Assembly: GCF_000203935.1 (NCBI RefSeq)
Contig: NC_008577.1
Coordinates: 2,666,001-2,730,000, forward strand
Source: Shewanella sp. ANA-3
Lineage (GTDB): Bacteria > Pseudomonadota > Gammaproteobacteria > Enterobacterales > Shewanellaceae
Direction of reading: 5' to 3'
DNA: 64,000 nucleotides
In this document: one piece after another, positions 55,069 through 63,002 of the stretch
How positions within the stretch are numbered: position 1 is the first letter of the stretch
Layout of the letters: every line of letters starts with the position of its first letter
Position numbers and translations under genes: made by a program
The notes under the pieces: model-generated
What the model was told of the DNA's origin: nothing
The model's input: only the letters and a program-made list of their open reading frames with translations
Database searches by the model: none

Positions 55069-55425
55069 TCAATAAGCCGTGATCAGGATAGACTCGTCAT
55101 CTTCTGTCAGCGGTAATTGCCCCAGTTGCATCAGCTTACCTCTTAACTCAGCAAGTTCTGCAGTAAAAAGCGTCGCACTTGCTTGGTTTAAGTTATGCGT
55201 CTCGGCGGCGGGAAATGCATCCTTCACAATCCGCAGCGCGGCAATGTCTTTATAGGGGATGGTCTTGCGGACAAACACAAAATCTCGAGAATCAATCTGG
55301 CTAATCACTCGATAAGCGGCTTCATAATCCAGCGAAAAATCAGCATCTCCCACTAAGCGCAGTTGCAGATAAACCCGATGCGCGGCCAAGATACTCAAAC
55401 ATTCTCGCCACTTAGTATTATTCAT
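55069..55425 (-). CDS. Hypothetical protein, about 118 residues
   Basis: I do not recognise this protein. It is soluble, starts M-N-N-T-K-W-R-E-C-L, and has an alternating hydrophobic pattern (V-Y-L-Q-L-R-L-V-G, F-V-F-V-R-K-T-I). AAGGATGAAG sits immediately before ATG at 55425; a start two codons upstream (55431) overlaps that site and longer readings are unlikely. It lies 93 bases downstream of the next hypothetical gene on the same strand, probably co-transcribed. Confidence 0.72.
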   Translation of the reverse strand: MNNTKWRECLSILAAHRVYLQLRLVGDADFSLDYEAAYRVISQIDSRDFVFVRKTIPYKDIAALRIVKDAFPAAETHNLNQASATLFTAELAELRGKLMQLGQLPLTEDDESILITAY

Positions 55426-55518
55426 CTTCATCCTTGAAACACTCTCCTGCTGGCAGCACTTTGGATTGGTAATCGTCTTTGTAGTGCCCGACACTCAAGC
55501 TCAATCCCGTGTAAAAAA

Positions 55519-55983
55519 TTAACCTTTAGCAGATTGACGAGTGAGCGGACGCTCCTCAAGATGTGCCACGATAAACACCAAAAACCGAAACAGTGATTTA
55601 ATTTTAAGATCATAACTGTTATCGGGTTTTGCCGATGCGAGCTTTTGTAAAGATTTGATTTTTGAGTAGGCATTCTCCACCAACTCGGCATTCTCTTTAC
55701 CCACATATTTAGCAAACTCGGCAAATTCACCGATAAATTTCAGTGTCACTTTACGACGATTCAGGCTGGTCAGCGCTAAACCCTCTTTGATTTTTGCCTC
55801 AAAGAGAGTGCACTCAAGCCCTTGAATTATCGCCTGTTGCGGTAAACCACTGCTCAAGGCATCGGCGAGAAAGCCTAAATTAGCCTTTAATTCGAAGCTG
55901 ATGGCCTGCTTACCCGCCGTCGATTGCTGCCAGCGGCTGCGCTCTTTATCAAAAATGTCGTATAACTCTTTCCAAATACTCAT
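55519..55983 (-). CDS. Hypothetical alpha-helical protein, 154 residues
   Basis: Starts M-S-I-W-K-E-L-Y-D-I-F (ATG at 55983 after AGGGACAGGG). Largely helical and charged, with no transmembrane segment and no domain I recognise. The longer reading to 56034 has no ribosome site. It pairs with the 55069-55425 gene on the minus strand, convergent to crr. Confidence 0.75.
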   Translation of the reverse strand: MSIWKELYDIFDKERSRWQQSTAGKQAISFELKANLGFLADALSSGLPQQAIIQGLECTLFEAKIKEGLALTSLNRRKVTLKFIGEFAEFAKYVGKENAELVENAYSKIKSLQKLASAKPDNSYDLKIKSLFRFLVFIVAHLEERPLTRQSAKG

Positions 55984-56085
55984 GCCCTGTCCCTGCTGCA
56001 AGATGTCTGGCATTGCGGTTCTTTGCCGAGACATGATTTTATTAAGGCAAATTTATCATAGGGTTAAAAATGCTAACACTGTTAC

Positions 56086-56368
56086 TAGGGCGTGTTGACG
56101 TTTCCGGGTTGTTTTTACAGCAATTTGGCTGACTTTTATGCAAGGCAACGTCCGTGCAGTGTAGTTATTCTACATAAACGGACGATAACGCAGCAGAAAC
56201 GTCAGCCAAATGCTGCCCGAAGGGTTCGTCTGGCAAGCCCTTGCTCTTACTTTCTGTCATAAGAGCCGCTCGTCATTTGAGTAGAATAACTACACTTCAT
56301 TCCTCGTTTCGCAAGCACGTGCTTGCCAGAACGAACAAAATCTAATCTCGAAACGTCAACACGCCCTA
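56086..56368. mobile_element. MITE-like element with perfect 19-bp terminal inverted repeats
   Basis: Ends T-A-G-G-G-C-G-T-G-T-T-G-A-C-G-T-T-T-C (56086-56104) and its exact complement (56350-56368). The outermost TA may be the target duplication. Internal pairs: TTTGGCTGAC/GTCAGCCAAA (56124/56201), CGTCCGT/ACGGACG (56149/56178), the two copies of TGTAGTTATTCTAC in opposite orientation (56160 and 56281), and the palindrome GCAAGCACGTGCTTGC (56311-56326). It has no ORF, so it would depend on a transposase elsewhere. Confidence 0.85.
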
Positions 56369-56467
56369 AGACATTTAGTAAAAAAATGGCCCGAACATGT
56401 CGGGCCATAGTGGTCATAGTCGAAAACGTACGCGCTCAAGAGATAGGTAAAAACCTTATTACTTACC

Positions 56468-57460
56468 TTATTGCTTAGCTTTGTTCTTTTCGGCCGATTG
56501 CTGGCGCAGCGCTTCTTTCTTTTGACGGCGAGCTTCAATCACTTGATTCACATCGCTACCAATATGGGCTTCGTTACGTGATTTCGCTAAGTTCACTTGG
56601 CGCTCACGTTCAACGAAACGCTTACGCTGCTCGTCCGAAATCTTATCGATACAATGTGGGCAGCTAACGCCTTGCACATAGGCAGGGCTTAATTTTTCGG
56701 CTTCAGTGATCGGCATACGACAAGCATTACATTGATCGTATTGGCCTTTCTTTAAATCATGGTCAACGGCGACGCGGTTATCGAAGACGAAACATTCGCC
56801 TTCCCACAGGCTTTCCTCCTGTTTCACCTCTTCGAGGTACTTAAGGATGCCACCTTCGAGGTGATAGACTTCTTCGAAGCCCTGCTCTTTTAAATAAGCG
56901 GTTGATTTTTCGCAGCGGATACCGCCAGTACAGAACATCGCCACTTTCTTATGCTTAGCAGGATCGAGATTCTGCTTCACATACTCAGGGAATTCTCTGA
57001 AGGTTTCGGTCACTGGGTTAATGGCATTTTTAAAGGTGCCAATTTGCACTTCGTAGTCGTTACGGGTATCCACTAGAATGACTTCTGGATCGGAAATCAG
57101 CGCATTCCAGTCCTGTGGCTTAACATAAGTACCCACCACTTTAAGCGGATCGATACCTTCAACGCCCATAGTGACGATTTCTTTTTTCAGCTTCACCTTA
57201 GTGCGGTAGAAAGGCATTTCATCGTCAAAGGATAACTTGTAAACGATGTTTTCGAGGCCATTTTGGTTATTCAACCAAGCCAGCAGTGCATCGATGGCGG
57301 CTTGAGAGCCGGCCACAGTGCCATTGATCCCTTCGTTTGCCAGCAATAATGTGCCTTTAATATCGGCCTGTTCCATCATGGACAGGAGTGGCTCACGCAG
57401 CGACTCAAAATGCGGTAATGAAACAAACTTATATAAAGCACAAACAACAACGTTAGACAT
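56468..57460 (-). CDS. trhO: tRNA uridine-34 hydroxylase TrhO (rhodanese-like, YceA)
   Basis: A 330-residue protein. An N-terminal acylphosphatase-like domain (about 1-95) precedes a rhodanese domain with the catalytic Cys in [14 protein letters not shown]-terminal Cys cluster follows (Q-C-N-A-C-R and S-C-P-H-C), probably a zinc site, and then a basic helical tail. Known role: oxygen-dependent hydroxylation of U34 in tRNA, leading to 5-methoxyuridine or cmo5U. ATG at 57460 follows GAGGGTGTT; the 26-codon extension is rejected. Confidence 0.92.
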   Translation of the reverse strand: MSNVVVCALYKFVSLPHFESLREPLLSMMEQADIKGTLLLANEGINGTVAGSQAAIDALLAWLNNQNGLENIVYKLSFDDEMPFYRTKVKLKKEIVTMGVEGIDPLKVVGTYVKPQDWNALISDPEVILVDTRNDYEVQIGTFKNAINPVTETFREFPEYVKQNLDPAKHKKVAMFCTGGIRCEKSTAYLKEQGFEEVYHLEGGILKYLEEVKQEESLWEGECFVFDNRVAVDHDLKKGQYDQCNACRMPITEAEKLSPAYVQGVSCPHCIDKISDEQRKRFVERERQVNLAKSRNEAHIGSDVNQVIEARRQKKEALRQQSAEKNKAKQ

Positions 57461-57733
57461 AACACCCTCAACTGCTGGCTGGAGCTTAATTTCCAGTGCA
57501 TTAACTAATAACCAACCTAAGCCTAGGCCGGGTCGCAAAAATCGGCCGAAATTCTACCTGAGTCACAGTCAGATAAACACAGACAAAAACCAAGGTCATT
57601 GTTTATTTACAAGCCAAACGGTGGAAAAATCAGTAATAAACGCAGTATTTCTGTTTTAAAGTCACTACTATTGCCGACTTTTAAGCCGCAGCAGTGGCAA
57701 ATTGCTTTTATGATTGCTTTAAGGAACACAACT

Positions 57734-58405
57734 ATGCCCTTACCCATACTCTACAGTTTTCGCCGTTGTCCTTATGCCATGCGCGCTCGCCTTGGCCTAT
57801 TGCTCGGCCAATGCCAGGTAGAAGTGCGGGAAATCACCCTTAAAGCAAAACCCACAGCAATGTTAGCCATCTCCCCCAAGGGCACAGTGCCGGTATTACA
57901 GCTCCCTACAGGTGAGGTGATTGCCGAGAGCTTAGAGATTATGCGCTGGGCACTGACAAATACTCATTCACAAGCCACACAGCCGTTACTCGGAGAAACC
58001 GCGTCAGCGCAAAACTTGATTACTGCACTTATCGCGCAGAATGATGTTGAATTTAAACCTTGGCTGGATAAGTACAAATATGCCGACCGTTATCCTGAAT
58101 ACACCCAGGCGGATTATTTTGCCAAGGCCAGCACTTTTCTTGAACGACTCGAAGCACAGCTTCAGCAACATCCTTATCTAATCGGAGCCACGTTAAGCCT
58201 TGCTGATTACGCTATTGTGCCTTTTATCCGCCAATTTACGGCGGTGGATAGCAAACGGGATCTGACAGTTGCGTTTCCACGCCTAATGAACTGGTTAACG
58301 ACACTAACCAGCAGTGAGATATTTCTACAAGCAATGGAAAAATATGTGATCTGGCAGGCTGGCAATCCGCCGACTTACTTGTTAGGAACGTCTATAAGTG
58401 AATAA
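57734..58405 (+). CDS. Glutathione S-transferase family protein
   Basis: A 223-residue protein. The N-terminal thioredoxin-like domain has S-F-R-R-C-P-Y-A-M-R-A-R; the Cys in the C-P-Y-A motif is the likely catalytic or glutathionylated residue, as in omega-like GSTs. S-P-K-G-T-V-P-V-L and A-E-S-L-E-I form the glutathione site. The C-terminal domain is helical. AAGGA lies eight bases before ATG at 57734; the longer reading from 57599 is rejected. Substrate unknown. Confidence 0.88.
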   Translation: MPLPILYSFRRCPYAMRARLGLLLGQCQVEVREITLKAKPTAMLAISPKGTVPVLQLPTGEVIAESLEIMRWALTNTHSQATQPLLGETASAQNLITALIAQNDVEFKPWLDKYKYADRYPEYTQADYFAKASTFLERLEAQLQQHPYLIGATLSLADYAIVPFIRQFTAVDSKRDLTVAFPRLMNWLTTLTSSEIFLQAMEKYVIWQAGNPPTYLLGTSISE

Positions 58406-58526
58406 GAATTAAAGTTTATTTTTGATATACATAATAGCAATCGGTAAAATGTTCGAGTAAAGTACGTAGCACTTAGGTAAAGTAACTTAATCGTTTTTAA
58501 CATTTTATGCTAAATCATCACGATGA

Positions 58527-58751
58527 ATGACAGGGATCAGGTACTTGGAAAATACGGATATTAAGATCATTGCGATGCTCATAGGGCTAACCCTACTACA
58601 TTGCGTCTTTGCGCGTAGGGTATTTAAGAGTCAAGCTAACCTTAGCACCAATAAAAAATGCCTCTGGTGTCTACTGAGTTTATTTTTAGGACCCATAGGC
58701 TACTATGCCTACCACGGATTAATCCCCTTAGATAAACTGCCAAATGACTAA
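58527..58751 (+). CDS. Small membrane protein, 74 residues
   Basis: Two hydrophobic segments (residues about 12-28 and 46-62) joined by a basic loop (A-R-R-V-F-K-S) and a C-L-W-C motif. No family recognised. The ATG at 58527 has no clear ribosome site; a TTG six codons later (58545) is preceded by AGGG and may be the true start. A terminator follows 46 bases downstream, which supports it being a gene. Confidence 0.6.
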   Translation: MTGIRYLENTDIKIIAMLIGLTLLHCVFARRVFKSQANLSTNKKCLWCLLSLFLGPIGYYAYHGLIPLDKLPND

Positions 58752-58797
58752 GTTAATTTAAGCTCACCGATGTTTTCTAAGGGTGTTGAATGAGCCA

Positions 58798-58829
58798 TAA
58801 AAAAGCGCGAACAATATCGCGCTTTTTTA
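58798..58829. terminator. Bidirectional terminator before sulP
   Basis: A 13-bp perfect stem (TAAAAAAGCGCGA / TCGCGCTTTTTTA), T-rich on both strands, between convergent genes. Confidence 0.9.
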
Positions 58830-58841
58830 TTAGGTTTGCTT

Positions 58842-60599
58842 CTATAAATGACTGTGCAATAACACATCATCCTCGGGATCTTTTTTGATCACTGGCGCCT
58901 GCCCCTCGGCTAACGCTTGTTTGTAACTTTGGTTCATTTTCAGCGCCAGATATAAATCGGGTCTGATCAAGATACCGCCTTCACCGGACTGCATTCCCGC
59001 TTGTTCAAACCAGCCGAGCATCTGTCGTTTACGACCGGCTAAAACTAAGCGTATGCCGCGCTTCTTCAGTAGTTGATGTAAATCCGCAAGCATGGCCATC
59101 ACACTCAAATCTAAGTGAGTAAAACACGGCACAGCATCGATGATAATGCAATCAACGGGCTCTGGCTCGCGGATAAACTTCTCCAGTAGGCGGCGCTTAA
59201 AGTAAGTGGCGTTGAAGTAGGTTAACGGCGAGTTGAAACGGTAGATAAACACGCCTGGTACAGATTTGGCTTTGCCAGAATCATCCACACTGCGAATCAC
59301 CCCTTTTTGGTCCAGCCCGAGGACTTGGTCGGTTGGGCGCATCACTGTTGCTAAAAATTGGAATAAGCCCAGCAGTACCGCCAAGGTAATGCCAGGAATA
59401 ACCCCAATAAACAGCACCGAAAACAACGTTGTACAGGCGAGTAAAAAGGCGGAGCGATCCCGCACGCGCAGGTTCCACAACGCCTTTAAATCAATCAAGG
59501 AAATCGAAGCAATCACCAATACCACGCCGAGCGCGGAACTGGGGATATATTTCAGTGGTGCGGTAAAAAATAGCGCGACTAATGCAATTAATACCGCTGC
59601 GATGATGGACACCAACTGACTCTTACCGCCGTTTGCATCGTTAACCGCAGTGCGCGAATCGGCGCCACTGACGGCAAAACCCTGAGATAAAGCCGAAGCG
59701 ATATTGGCAATCCCTAGGGCGCGAAACTCTTTATCCGCATCGATATCGTAGCCATTTTTTGCCGCAAAACTGCGCGCCGTCAGCATCATGCTCACAAAGC
59801 TCACCATGGCTAAGTTGAGTGCGGGCACCACCAGTTCACGGGCAATACCGATATCGAACACAGGCGCTTGGAACGATGGCAAGCCAGCGCTCACCTCACC
59901 CACCACATTGATATCTAAGCTGGTTAAGTTAAAGGCCCAGACTAAAAACGCCGCCATAGCCATCGCACACATAGAGGCTGGCCACTGTGGACGATATCGT
60001 TTCACTAAGGCATAGGTTGCTAAGGTCACCACACCCATCAGCAAGGTAGGCCAGTGGGTTCGAGTTAAATAGGAAGGCGCACCGGATAAACGCTCAATCA
60101 AATAACGTTCATCGAAGGTAAAACCAAAAATTTTCGAGAATTGGCCAACGATAATGGTGATCGCCACACCATTGAGTAGCCCCATTAGGATAGGTTTGGA
60201 GAGAAAGTCAGCTAATACCCCAAGGCGAAAACGGCTGGCGATTAAGCACCAAAAGCCGGTCATCGCCGTCATGGTCATCACCAATTGCCAGTGCTTCATG
60301 CTATCGCCTGCTGCAAGCGGCGTCACCACTGCGGCAATCACGGCGCAGGTGGCGGCATCGGGACCAACAATCAATTGTCTAGATGTGCCAAACAGTGCAT
60401 ATACCAACATGGGCAGCACGCAGGAGTATAAACCCACGGCGGCATTAACCCCGGTCAATTGGGCGTAGGCGATAGCAACGGGTAAAGCAACCGCCGCCAC
60501 AGATAATCCCGCCCTCACATCATCCCTGAGCCATTGCTTCTCATACTGCAGCATCTGCGCCAAACCGGGCATTAACGATACTAAACTGGGAAACTTCAC
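58842..60599 (-). CDS. SulP-family anion transporter with STAS domain
   Basis: A 585-residue SLC26/SulP transporter: about 12-14 transmembrane helices (residues 25-420) with V-A-L-P-V-A-I-A-Y-A-Q-L and the Q-L-I-V-G-P-D-A-A block, then a cytoplasmic STAS domain (about 440-555). Bacterial relatives carry sulfate, bicarbonate or dicarboxylates (for example DauA). No carbonic anhydrase or sulfate genes are adjacent, so the substrate cannot be assigned. The last 30 residues are acidic and end D-D-V-L-L-H-S-H-L. Confidence 0.92.
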   Translation of the reverse strand: MKFPSLVSLMPGLAQMLQYEKQWLRDDVRAGLSVAAVALPVAIAYAQLTGVNAAVGLYSCVLPMLVYALFGTSRQLIVGPDAATCAVIAAVVTPLAAGDSMKHWQLVMTMTAMTGFWCLIASRFRLGVLADFLSKPILMGLLNGVAITIIVGQFSKIFGFTFDERYLIERLSGAPSYLTRTHWPTLLMGVVTLATYALVKRYRPQWPASMCAMAMAAFLVWAFNLTSLDINVVGEVSAGLPSFQAPVFDIGIARELVVPALNLAMVSFVSMMLTARSFAAKNGYDIDADKEFRALGIANIASALSQGFAVSGADSRTAVNDANGGKSQLVSIIAAVLIALVALFFTAPLKYIPSSALGVVLVIASISLIDLKALWNLRVRDRSAFLLACTTLFSVLFIGVIPGITLAVLLGLFQFLATVMRPTDQVLGLDQKGVIRSVDDSGKAKSVPGVFIYRFNSPLTYFNATYFKRRLLEKFIREPEPVDCIIIDAVPCFTHLDLSVMAMLADLHQLLKKRGIRLVLAGRKRQMLGWFEQAGMQSGEGGILIRPDLYLALKMNQSYKQALAEGQAPVIKKDPEDDVLLHSHL

Positions 60600-60792
60600 G
60601 CAGTAACCTCCATATACTCACTCCCAAGTTAATCACTAACTTGCGGTGGCTAAGTATAACTAAGCCTCAATGGGATCCCAAAAGGCCGTTACCTAAAAAA
60701 GCCACCAATAGTATGTTGGTTATGGCATAAAGCCAATCCTTACGCGAGTCAGTATCCCAGAATATTTAAGCTTTTAGCGCAATTAGCACTCT

Positions 60793-61419
60793 TTAACGCA
60801 GGATCATAGGTAAGGACACCAACAATAAACTGCCCATAAACCAGTTAAAATGACGTCGACGTTTATCCGTATTCAGCTTTTTACTGATTGCAGCGCCCAC
60901 AAATACCCAAGTGAAGGACGCGGGAAATCCCACCAGATTAAACACCAGCACGCCCAATACCGCACTGAGCCAAAAGCCATCGCCCCCTAAAGTAAACGCG
61001 CTGCAAAGGGTAATGGTCGACATCCAAGATTTGGGATTAATCCACTGAAACAGCGCCGCCTCCATCACACTCATCGGCTTACGCCCTTCATCCAAATGTG
61101 CCGCCTTAACGGGAGAGGTCACTAATCGATAGGCAAGGTGCAGTAAATACACTAATGCCGCATACTTTAGCACTTGATGCAACACCGGAAACGCCTCGAA
61201 CAAAGCACCAAGTCCCAGTAATACCGACAGATGCAGAGAAGTCGAGCCTAAGCGGATCCCCGCAATATGCGGAATGGTGCGCATCACCCCGAAATGGGCG
61301 CCAGAGCTGGCGAGTAAAATATTATTCGGCCCAGGAGTCATGGTCATGGTTGCACAAAAGAGTGCTGCAGAGGCCATCAAGGTCCAGAGTTGTGGGTCAT
61401 TGACAAGTTGAATATCCAT
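60793..61419 (-). CDS. LysE/RhtB-family amino acid exporter
   Basis: A 208-residue membrane protein with six helices. The family motif T-P-G-P-N-N-I-L-L-A lies in the first helix region, followed by G-A-H-F-G-V-M-R-T. ATG at 61419 follows AAGGTG; the longer reading covers the divergent promoter and is rejected. It is divergent from the MocR regulator, which probably controls it. Substrate unknown, likely an amino acid. Confidence 0.9.
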   Translation of the reverse strand: MDIQLVNDPQLWTLMASAALFCATMTMTPGPNNILLASSGAHFGVMRTIPHIAGIRLGSTSLHLSVLLGLGALFEAFPVLHQVLKYAALVYLLHLAYRLVTSPVKAAHLDEGRKPMSVMEAALFQWINPKSWMSTITLCSAFTLGGDGFWLSAVLGVLVFNLVGFPASFTWVFVGAAISKKLNTDKRRRHFNWFMGSLLLVSLPMILR

Positions 61420-61439
61420 AAACACCTTAAATTGTACGC

Positions 61440-61468
61440 ATACAATATTTGACAATAAACGATACAAT
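61440..61468. promoter_or_regulatory. Candidate MocR operator (two ATACAAT direct repeats)
   Basis: ATACAAT at 61440-61446 and 61462-61468, 22 bases apart, about two helical turns; the first is also half of ATTGTA-N4-TACAAT (61431-61446). They flank the -35 box of the MocR promoter. MocR proteins typically bind direct repeats between divergent genes. Confidence 0.6.
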
Positions 61469-61477
61469 AAATAATAT
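61449..61477 (+). promoter_or_regulatory. Sigma-70 promoter of the MocR gene
   Basis: TTGACA (61449-61454), 17 bases, TAATAT (61472-61477). Transcription should start near 61484, only a few bases before the ATG at 61488. Confidence 0.7.
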
Positions 61478-61487
61478 AGGTAGATTA

Positions 61488-62870
61488 ATGGAGATCAATG
61501 GATTTATTGTCATGGGTACAATTTGGACGCCAGATCTAGAGGTATTTACTGGTCCTAAATATCAACGTCTCGTCAGTGCCATTGAGCAAGGCATTTTGCG
61601 TAAAATCCTGCCCCATGGTACAAAACTCCCACCACAGCGACGTTTAGCCGATGCGTTAGGGGTGACCATAGGCACTGTCACACGGGCCTACGCCCTTGCG
61701 GAGCAGCGCGGCTATGTGGAAGCACGTATCGGTGATGGGACTTATGTCAACGCTTCTCCCGTGCCAGAGCTCAGTAACTTGCAGCTCAATATGGCGACGT
61801 GTCAGCAGCCGCTGACGGATCAAATTAGTACCCTGAGTGATTGTCTAAGCCAACTGGCTAAGGATCCTGCAAAACTGAGTCAACTCCTTGGCTATCGCGC
61901 CAGCCCCTTAGATCAGCATCAGCAGGTATTTCACCACTGGCTTTTACAACGTGGGATTGAACAGCAACCCGAGCAATTGATCTTTACCCATGGTGGCCAA
62001 CAGGCCATTTTTGCCTGCCTTAATGCCTTCCTCACCAAGGGCGAGGTACTCCTGCACGAGCAGTACAGCTATCCCGGAGTGCGAATTTGCGCAAAACAAT
62101 TAGGTATCAATAGCATTGGCGTGCCGTTAACCTCTGACGGGGTCGACCTCGCTAGATTCGAAGCCTTAGTGCAAATCCACCAACCTAAGCTGGTGTATTT
62201 AACCCTTAACAATCAAAACCCTACCTGCATTGAATACAGTGAGCAACAGAGAGAAAAACTGTTAACACTCGCGGAGCAGTATCAGTTTTATATCATTGAA
62301 GATGATGTGAATTATTGCCTCCCTGAAGAATGGCACCCTCCGCTGTGGCAGTTAGCACAGACGCTGAATTGCCCGAGGGTCATTTACATTTCAAGCCTGT
62401 CTAAGCTGTTTTCAGGGGGCTTAAGGCAAGGTTTTATCCTCGTGCCCGAGCCGCTCATCGCGCCATTGCGCCTCGCCATTCATAGCCAGTGCTGGATGGT
62501 TTCGCCACTCAATGTGGAGCTCGCCTGTCAACTGATCAAGCGCGGGCAAATCACCGCCAATCGCGATGCCATTGTTCGTTCGCGTCAACAGCAGTGCATG
62601 GCATTGGGCGACAGGCTGGGGTTAACTCAACGCTGGCGTGGTTTAAATGGCTGGGTTCAGTTGCCCGAAGACATTAAAGCCCATCATCTGGTGACCGCCT
62701 TAGCGGCGAAAGGTGTGCTGATCCGTAATGGGGATGACTTTAACTGCCATGATAACTTTATCCGTTTAAGTTTAGGTGGCGCCGAAAACGATACCCAATT
62801 CCAGCTTGCGCTCGAATGTATCGAATCCACCTTTAATGCCCTCAAGCAAAACGCCTATTCAGTCGTTTAA
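61488..62870 (+). CDS. MocR-family regulator (GntR DNA-binding domain fused to aminotransferase)
   Basis: A 460-residue fusion. Residues about 20-85 are a GntR winged helix (P-P-Q-R-R-L-A-D-A-L-G-V-T-I-G-T-V-T-R-A-Y). The rest is a fold-type I aminotransferase domain with the PLP lysine in Y-I-S-S-L-S-K-L-F-S-G-G-L-R and I-I-E-D-D-V-N-Y upstream. PLP plus an amino acid or amine probably acts as effector. ATG at 61488 is nearly at the predicted transcription start; ATG at 61512 (M-G-T-I-W-T-P) is the alternative, and neither has a good ribosome site. Divergent from the LysE exporter. Confidence 0.9.
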   Translation: MEINGFIVMGTIWTPDLEVFTGPKYQRLVSAIEQGILRKILPHGTKLPPQRRLADALGVTIGTVTRAYALAEQRGYVEARIGDGTYVNASPVPELSNLQLNMATCQQPLTDQISTLSDCLSQLAKDPAKLSQLLGYRASPLDQHQQVFHHWLLQRGIEQQPEQLIFTHGGQQAIFACLNAFLTKGEVLLHEQYSYPGVRICAKQLGINSIGVPLTSDGVDLARFEALVQIHQPKLVYLTLNNQNPTCIEYSEQQREKLLTLAEQYQFYIIEDDVNYCLPEEWHPPLWQLAQTLNCPRVIYISSLSKLFSGGLRQGFILVPEPLIAPLRLAIHSQCWMVSPLNVELACQLIKRGQITANRDAIVRSRQQQCMALGDRLGLTQRWRGLNGWVQLPEDIKAHHLVTALAAKGVLIRNGDDFNCHDNFIRLSLGGAENDTQFQLALECIESTFNALKQNAYSVV

Positions 62871-62905
62871 CGTTGCATTTTTATCGCGAGAAAGAAGCAA
62901 AAAGA

Positions 62906-62932
62906 AACGCCAGAGTGATGCTCTGGCGTTTT
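62906..62932. terminator. Bidirectional terminator after the MocR gene
   Basis: A perfect 10-bp stem (AACGCCAGAG / CTCTGGCGTT) with a TGATG loop and a T-run, between convergent genes. Confidence 0.9.
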
Positions 62933-63002
62933 AAACTTGGTTAATCACAAGCATTTTAGGTGTCGAGATGTAACGTTATAGCACCTTGAACACAAACTAT
63001 GG

